From the NCBI RefSeq assembly GCF_900343125.1, contig NZ_OPYL01000002.1:62001-126000 (forward strand): a DNA stretch of 64,000 nucleotides, read 5' to 3'. This stretch comes from Dysgonomonas sp. Marseille-P4361. Lineage in GTDB: Bacteria > Bacteroidota > Bacteroidia > Bacteroidales > Dysgonomonadaceae. The notes under the pieces were generated by a model, which did no database searches, had not been told where the DNA came from, and saw only the letters and a list, made by a program, of their open reading frames with translations. The translations under genes were made by a program, and so were the position numbers. The stretch's first letter is position 1. Every line of letters starts with the position of its first letter. Of the stretch, positions 59,305 through 64,000 are shown piece after piece.

Positions 59305-60693
59305 ATGAAAAATGTTTTAACTGTGTTGATAACGATTTGTTTGTTGTCAATGTATTCATGTTCTGCTCCCCAAAGCGGTGACTTGTTTAACGGAGCCAGT
59401 CTTGATAATTGGAAGACTTCGGGTGATGTTGCGGTAGAAGATGGAGTCCTAGTTTTGAAAGGAAAAGAGTCATTGGCTCTTTTAAAAAGTGGAGGATATA
59501 AAGATTTTATCTTGAGTATGGAATTGCGTACTGTTGAGAAAGGAAAAGGAAGTATTGGCTTTCATACAGGGGCCGATGGTAAAGGATATGCTATAGCGCT
59601 TAATAATGATATGGCAGATCCGGTATGGTGGAGAATGACAGGAAGTTTGATGTCGGTACGCAATCTTACAAAAAGCTTTGTGAAGGATGGTGACTGGTTC
59701 AAGATGGATATTAAAGTAGAAGGGCAGGCTATAACAGTAATGATAAACGGAGAGCCGGTTGTTGAATATATCGAACCATCTAAGCCATTCAGAAATGATA
59801 TTAATGCAAGATCTGTTCTTTCGGAAGGTACATTTTCTCTTGTAAGTAGCGGAGAGGGTGCATTAGAATTCAAAAATATAGCAGTAGACGTTTTGGACAG
59901 AAAAGATATAGATATTGCAGCACAGTTGAGCAAAGCTCAAGATGAGCAAGCCGATCCTATTATCCGTCTACACCAAGATGATTTTCCTGTACTCGATTAT
60001 CATGTACACTTAAAAGGTGGATTAACTAAAGAAGGTGCAGCAGAACAATCTCGCAGGCTTGGTATCAATTATGTGATTGCTCCTAACTGTGGTATTGGTT
60101 TCCCAATTACTGACGATGCGGGTATTTACGACTTCCTTAAAACAATGCGTTCAGAACCTTTCATCTTAGCTATGCAGGGAGAAGGACGTGAGTGGGTTAC
60201 TACTTTCTCGAAAGAAGCAAGGGAAGAGTTTGACTTTGTGTTTACAGATGCTCTTACTTTCGATGACCGAAAAGGTCGCCGTGTTCGTTTGTGGATCAAC
60301 GATGAGGTTATTATCGACGATGAACAAAAATATATGGATCTGATTGTAGAAAAAACATGTGCAGTCCTACAAGAGCCCGCCGATGTGTTTGTAAATCCGT
60401 TTTTCTTACCCGAAGCTATGGTTGACCGTTATGACGAATTCTGGACAGAGGAGCGTATGAATAAGGTAATAGATGCTTTGGCTAAAAGCGGAAAAGCTTT
60501 GGAAATAAATGAGCTTTATGATATTCCTAACAAGGCGTTATTGATGAAAGCTAAAGAAGCAGGAGTGAAATTTACTTTCGGCTCAAATAATGTAACACCG
60601 GACGTTAGCGATCTGGCTTATAGCCTTCGTATGAAAGAAGAATGTGGTCTTACACCTCAGGATATGTACAAGCCTAAGATTAAGATAAATTGA
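59305..60693 (+). CDS. DUF1080 (LamG-like/3-keto-disaccharide hydrolase) domain fused to a metal-dependent hydrolase
   Basis: 462 residues with lipobox MYSC. Residues about 24-207 form a DUF1080 beta-sandwich (DLFNGASLDNWKTSGDVAVED, SMELRTVEKGKGSIGFHTGADG). Residues about 225-462 form a TIM-barrel-type hydrolase starting with His233-x-His235 (FPVLDYHVHLKGG), with later INELYDIPNKALLMKAKEAG and FTFGSNNVTPDVSDL, like amidohydrolase/PHP-type enzymes. DUF1080 usually stands alone; fusion to this hydrolase is unusual. It likely acts on a sugar derivative in the envelope. Cotranscription with the acyltransferase is possible; a hairpin follows. Confidence 0.85.
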   Translation: MKNVLTVLITICLLSMYSCSAPQSGDLFNGASLDNWKTSGDVAVEDGVLVLKGKESLALLKSGGYKDFILSMELRTVEKGKGSIGFHTGADGKGYAIALNNDMADPVWWRMTGSLMSVRNLTKSFVKDGDWFKMDIKVEGQAITVMINGEPVVEYIEPSKPFRNDINARSVLSEGTFSLVSSGEGALEFKNIAVDVLDRKDIDIAAQLSKAQDEQADPIIRLHQDDFPVLDYHVHLKGGLTKEGAAEQSRRLGINYVIAPNCGIGFPITDDAGIYDFLKTMRSEPFILAMQGEGREWVTTFSKEAREEFDFVFTDALTFDDRKGRRVRLWINDEVIIDDEQKYMDLIVEKTCAVLQEPADVFVNPFFLPEAMVDRYDEFWTEERMNKVIDALAKSGKALEINELYDIPNKALLMKAKEAGVKFTFGSNNVTPDVSDLAYSLRMKEECGLTPQDMYKPKIKIN

Positions 60694-60727
60694 TCGTAGT
60701 CTATTTAGAAAAATCTATATAAATAAA

Positions 60728-60765
60728 ATAGCCCGATACCTAATTGTATCGGGCTATTATTTTTT
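60728..60765. terminator. Hairpin terminator after the DUF1080 fusion gene
   Basis: ATAGCCCGATAC pairs with GTATCGGGCTAT over 6 bases, followed by TATTTTTT. It also faces the convergent DUF493 gene. Confidence 0.9.
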
Positions 60766-60776
60766 CTCAACTTTGT

Positions 60777-61094
60777 TTATAATGCCATCAATCCTTCTAT
60801 AGAGGCTGTTTGTCGATAGTAGATGATAATATCATCGGCATCATTTACTGGAACTTTAATAGTTACGCAGGTGTACTTGCCGTTTTTACTGTCTCTGGTA
60901 GTGAAACTACTGTAAGCACTCTCAAAGATCGAATGCAAACGAGCTATCGCACTCTGTTCCGAAGGTGTTATATATTTAAAAATATAGTCTGAAGGGAACG
61001 AATGAGCTTGCTCTAATTTCTCTTTAAACTTAACATAAAAATCATCAGTATGTTGATTTTTATCATTTCCTAAAACTTCAAATCTTTTATCCAT
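60777..61094 (-). CDS. DUF493-family protein (YbeD-like)
   Basis: 105 residues, a small ferredoxin-like fold typical of DUF493: FYVKFKEKLEQAHSFPSDYIFKYITPSE, then the conserved SSFTTRDSKNGKYTCVTIKVPVNDADDIIIYY. These small cytoplasmic proteins occur widely next to lipoate or cell-wall genes; function unresolved. It is followed by no other gene on the strand before the terminator and lies 93 bases after the small membrane gene. Confidence 0.88.
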   Translation of the reverse strand: MDKRFEVLGNDKNQHTDDFYVKFKEKLEQAHSFPSDYIFKYITPSEQSAIARLHSIFESAYSSFTTRDSKNGKYTCVTIKVPVNDADDIIIYYRQTASIEGLMAL

Positions 61095-61187
61095 AGTAAT
61101 CTATAAACAATCATTATACCAATACTATCTTTCTGTCAAACTGACAGGGTACTAATTGCTAATCGCAGTTTTTGATAATTCCTATTT

Positions 61188-61394
61188 TTATATGTAAGGA
61201 CCTCGTCCTAAAGCTTCAAAAAAGAAGAATAAGCACAATAATGAGATAATAGTTAATACAATGCCTATAATGCATAAAGAACTCATCGATTTAGTTTTCT
61301 TTTGTATTAGTCTTCTTACCGAAATAGAGAGTAAAACGACTCCTACAATAAACAAAATAATGAAAGCTATAAGTATAAAATAAAAAATATCCAT
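61188..61394 (-). CDS. Small two-helix membrane protein
   Basis: 68 residues with two helices (about 3-24 and 43-63) joined by SVRRLIQKKTKSM and ending in FEALGRGPYI. It starts 11 bases after the GH92/LamG stop, so may be cotranscribed with it. No family recognised; hydrophobic pattern and placement support a real gene. Confidence 0.62.
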   Translation of the reverse strand: MDIFYFILIAFIILFIVGVVLLSISVRRLIQKKTKSMSSLCIIGIVLTIISLLCLFFFFEALGRGPYI

Positions 61395-61405
61395 TGTACC
61401 AAACT

Positions 61406-64000
61406 TTATTTCCTATCAAACAATGTTATTATATCTTCATCAGTCAAAGCCTCTTTATAGATTTGGATATTTCCAATCATGCCCTCATAGCGGCGAGAAT
61501 ATGGCATCTCTGCATTTCTTCCTATATTCCAAGGTACTACGGTCTCATAAATATTCTCTCCTGCTATAGGCTCTATTTTCTGTAATTTCCCGTCTATATA
61601 TATACGCAACTCTTTCCCGTCACATACTCCGGCTACATGGTGCCAATTGTTGAGCCAGTTGCTTGGTAGCGAGGTAGAACAAGTTCCACGTCCCCATCCT
61701 CCGGCAAAAAACTCGAGCGAATTTCCTGATGTTTTGAGCATCATATTGTCTCCTTTGCTAAAGAAGTCAATATAGCCTCTGTCTGCCTTAGTAGGGAAAA
61801 CCCATGCTACCATAGATACAGTCTTTCCTGTTATGTTTAAGCTCGCCGAATTAGGTAGTGAAATATACGATGATTCATCTATCTTCAACGCTGCATCAAA
61901 AATACCCTGCTTAGATGATGTTGCTGTTCCGTGGATTGTAGCATGATTGTCAAAACCTGAATTATCTATTCCGATGTTTTTATCTATACCTTCAAAAGAA
62001 ATATTAGCTACAACAGATTCTAGAGGTTCATTGTAAATCTTTACTTTATGTTCTGTATTCAATACCGAAACGGTGTGCATTCCTGTGCCTTCGAAAATAA
62101 TATAATCTTGAATCTCTCTTTTTTCTCCGGGTTCTAATTCTACAGATAGCTTATGACCTGACTTCCCATTCATTTCTAATGGTATTTCTCCGATGTACTT
62201 AGAGTCTGAAATATTTTGTAATTCAATCCTTAGCCTTATTGTAGAGCCTAATTTGGCTATAGCTGATGATGTTAAGTTTATACAAGTAATAGGGTTTTTC
62301 TGTATCGACGGTTTTACCTCTACATTTAGAGTTTGTCCTCCTATGTTGAGAGAGTGTGTTCCTTTACGATATAAACGAAAGGCTATACTGTCTTTCACAC
62401 TTTCACCTTTGTCTACCAAGATGTTTTTATGAGCTACTACCTGATTATTATCGTCAGTTATAGAGAGCTGAAAAACCCCTCTGGCTCCTTTATTTGTCAC
62501 TTCGCAATAAGCATAAAGTTCTTCATTTGCAACAGCTTTATCTGCCGATAGCTTAACATTGCTTACTTCAGCATCCAAACATTCTTTAGTAAGCGAGTAG
62601 GGACGCTCCCAATCATCGTAGTTGTCCGATTTACCGGCACTGAAGTTTAGTTTGCCTCCATCCTTTATCTGTTCGTGCGTAATGAAAACTTGATTTAGAG
62701 GTTTATCATTTAATTTTAACTCCGAAAATGATTTGTAGTTAGTGTTTGTCTCTGCATTTATGTGTAATTTTTTTCCATCCGAAAGATTAATCGTAGCTTG
62801 AGGAAATAATGGCATATTTAAGACGTACTCGCCACTACCCGGACATGCAGGGAAAAAGCCTAGTGAACTAAATACTAGCCAACTTGACATTGATCCTAAA
62901 TCGTCGTTGCCTGTTATGCCTCCGGGAGTAGTTGTATAAGCATTCTTACGAATATGATCTACCCATTGACAAGTTAAGTCAGGTCGTCCGGCATAACTAA
63001 ATAAATACGGATAATGAACTACAGGCTCGTTGTCGTGAATAATGTGACCAGCTTCTATAGCATCGTTAAGACGTTTTACGAATAATTCATCTCCTCCCAT
63101 TAAGTTGATGAGATCTTGTATATTGTGCGGAACAAACCAAGTAGTAGTCCATTTATTTGACTCTTTATAGCCCATTTCGCCTGGTTCTTTAACGAAACCA
63201 TTCGAATTTCGAGGCAACATAAAACCGGTTTCGTAATCAAATAGATTTCTGTAACTGAGAGAACGATTGTAAAATAGCTGTGCTTCTTCTTTTCTTTCTA
63301 TAGCTTCCAGAAATGCGCCTAATGTCCAGTCGTTATAAGCATAATCAAGCGTAACGGAAACAGATTCTTCTATAGAATCGTTTAAATACCCTTCAGCTAT
63401 GTATTTATAGGTATCCTGACGTGGAATTTGGTTTCCTGAAAGCGTTTTACTCATAGCCTCCAGAGCCAAAGAAGTATCGAAATCTGTTATTCCTTTCCTA
63501 TAACTGTCTGTAATAACAGGCAATGAGTAATAACCGATCATAGGAGTATATGGTAGTTGTCCTTCTTGCTGATAGATATGCAGCATAGACCGTAGCATGT
63601 CTCTTTGGCGTTCGGGTTTGAGCAGGCATAGGAGAGGGTGGAGGCTACGGAAAGTATCCCACGTAGAAAATGTAGTGTATTCATTCTTGCCTTCAGTCCC
63701 GTATATCTTTCTATCCTTTCCCCGGTAACGTCCATCTACATCAGATGAAATACATGGTATAAGAAAGGAATGATAAAGAGCTGTATATACTTTTTCAACA
63801 TCATCGGCATCGCCTGTGGGAATATCCAAAACACTTAGTTCTTTACACCATTCATTATAAGTTTTATTTCTCATCTCTTCAAAATCCCAAAGTGGGCATT
63901 CCGCCTGTAGGTTTTTGCGGCTCCCTTCTTCATCCACTGTAGAAAAACCAACTTTGCATAAAAGAGGTGTATTTGCAGGCAGACTCTCAAATTCTAAGAT
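61406..64000 (-). CDS. GH92-family glycosidase with C-terminal LamG module (5' end outside window)
   Basis: The reading frame is open to the right edge; the part upstream of the GTG at 63937 (LPANTPLLCKVGFSTVDEEGSRKNL) is still GH92-like, so the gene starts beyond the window. The visible part has the acid region KESNKWTTTWFVPHN, NEPVVHYPYLFSY (the usual NEPSHH is changed to NEPVVH), and the base region GNDDLGSMSSWLVFSSLGFFPACPGSGEY. Two beta-sandwich units follow the catalytic core, then a LamG/concanavalin-like module (about the last 190 residues). Probably an exo-alpha-mannosidase or related enzyme with different linkage preference. Confidence 0.94.
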   Translation of the reverse strand: MLEFESLPANTPLLCKVGFSTVDEEGSRKNLQAECPLWDFEEMRNKTYNEWCKELSVLDIPTGDADDVEKVYTALYHSFLIPCISSDVDGRYRGKDRKIYGTEGKNEYTTFSTWDTFRSLHPLLCLLKPERQRDMLRSMLHIYQQEGQLPYTPMIGYYSLPVITDSYRKGITDFDTSLALEAMSKTLSGNQIPRQDTYKYIAEGYLNDSIEESVSVTLDYAYNDWTLGAFLEAIERKEEAQLFYNRSLSYRNLFDYETGFMLPRNSNGFVKEPGEMGYKESNKWTTTWFVPHNIQDLINLMGGDELFVKRLNDAIEAGHIIHDNEPVVHYPYLFSYAGRPDLTCQWVDHIRKNAYTTTPGGITGNDDLGSMSSWLVFSSLGFFPACPGSGEYVLNMPLFPQATINLSDGKKLHINAETNTNYKSFSELKLNDKPLNQVFITHEQIKDGGKLNFSAGKSDNYDDWERPYSLTKECLDAEVSNVKLSADKAVANEELYAYCEVTNKGARGVFQLSITDDNNQVVAHKNILVDKGESVKDSIAFRLYRKGTHSLNIGGQTLNVEVKPSIQKNPITCINLTSSAIAKLGSTIRLRIELQNISDSKYIGEIPLEMNGKSGHKLSVELEPGEKREIQDYIIFEGTGMHTVSVLNTEHKVKIYNEPLESVVANISFEGIDKNIGIDNSGFDNHATIHGTATSSKQGIFDAALKIDESSYISLPNSASLNITGKTVSMVAWVFPTKADRGYIDFFSKGDNMMLKTSGNSLEFFAGGWGRGTCSTSLPSNWLNNWHHVAGVCDGKELRIYIDGKLQKIEPIAGENIYETVVPWNIGRNAEMPYSRRYEGMIGNIQIYKEALTDEDIITLFDRK

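Noticed and set aside
47103-64000. Classical polysaccharide utilisation locus with SusC/SusD
   Set aside because: No SusC- or SusD-like gene is present in the window, so the region is called a glycan-foraging operon only.

Overview
The window reads as an AT-rich chromosomal segment of a Bacteroidota bacterium, most likely Bacteroidales. Evidence: at least 17 copies of the Bacteroidota -7 promoter element TAnnTTTG upstream of genes, almost no Shine-Dalgarno sequences, many lipoproteins, and families typical of the group (GH92, GH78, GH88 and GH43 lipoproteins, XylR-type and cupin AraC regulators, DUF4924, DUF6249, PspC/PadR operons). Dysgonomonas or a close relative is my best guess from overall character, not a database match. 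I saw no rRNA, CRISPR array, insertion sequence, phage gene or SusC/SusD pair.

Left part (1-22 kb): the 5' end of a TonB-dependent receptor under a TPP riboswitch (thiamine uptake), an unknown lipoprotein plus a Dna2-like nuclease-helicase, a TPR protein, a divergent LysR/YceI pair, an unknown exported protein, a membrane protein with its winged-helix regulator, GH88 plus an NhaC-type antiporter, a PspC-PadR-PspC-DUF4870 envelope-stress-like operon, small lipoproteins, DUF1287, a pirin, and a polyprenyl synthetase/unknown/TatD operon.

Middle part (22-45 kb): a GH43/aldose epimerase operon, serine acetyltransferase, a secreted nuclease, a histidine phosphatase, two paralogous thioesterases around a tiny membrane protein, purL, GH78 rhamnosidase, UDP-glucose dehydrogenase, a tRNA-Ala-like gene with an abnormal T arm, a LolD-like ATPase with dprA, an ECF sigma factor with a membrane partner, and a BlaI/M56 sensor pair in which the M56 protease carries an extra exported beta domain.

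Right part (45-64 kb): a glycan-foraging region. A XylR/AraC-type regulator precedes a tightly packed operon: GH92 alpha-mannosidase with a PA14 module, an EEP-family phosphatase, a glycerophosphodiesterase-like/alkaline phosphatase fusion, a metallophosphoesterase with the same kind of PA14 module, an (alpha/alpha)6 glycosidase and a ROK sugar kinase, closed by a strong hairpin. Three phosphate-ester hydrolases among mannosidase-type enzymes, without SusCD, suggest processing of a phosphorylated mannoside or glycolipid headgroup (inference). A cupin AraC regulator, an acyltransferase, a DUF1080 plus metal-dependent-hydrolase fusion, and a second GH92 with a LamG module (running off the right end) follow.
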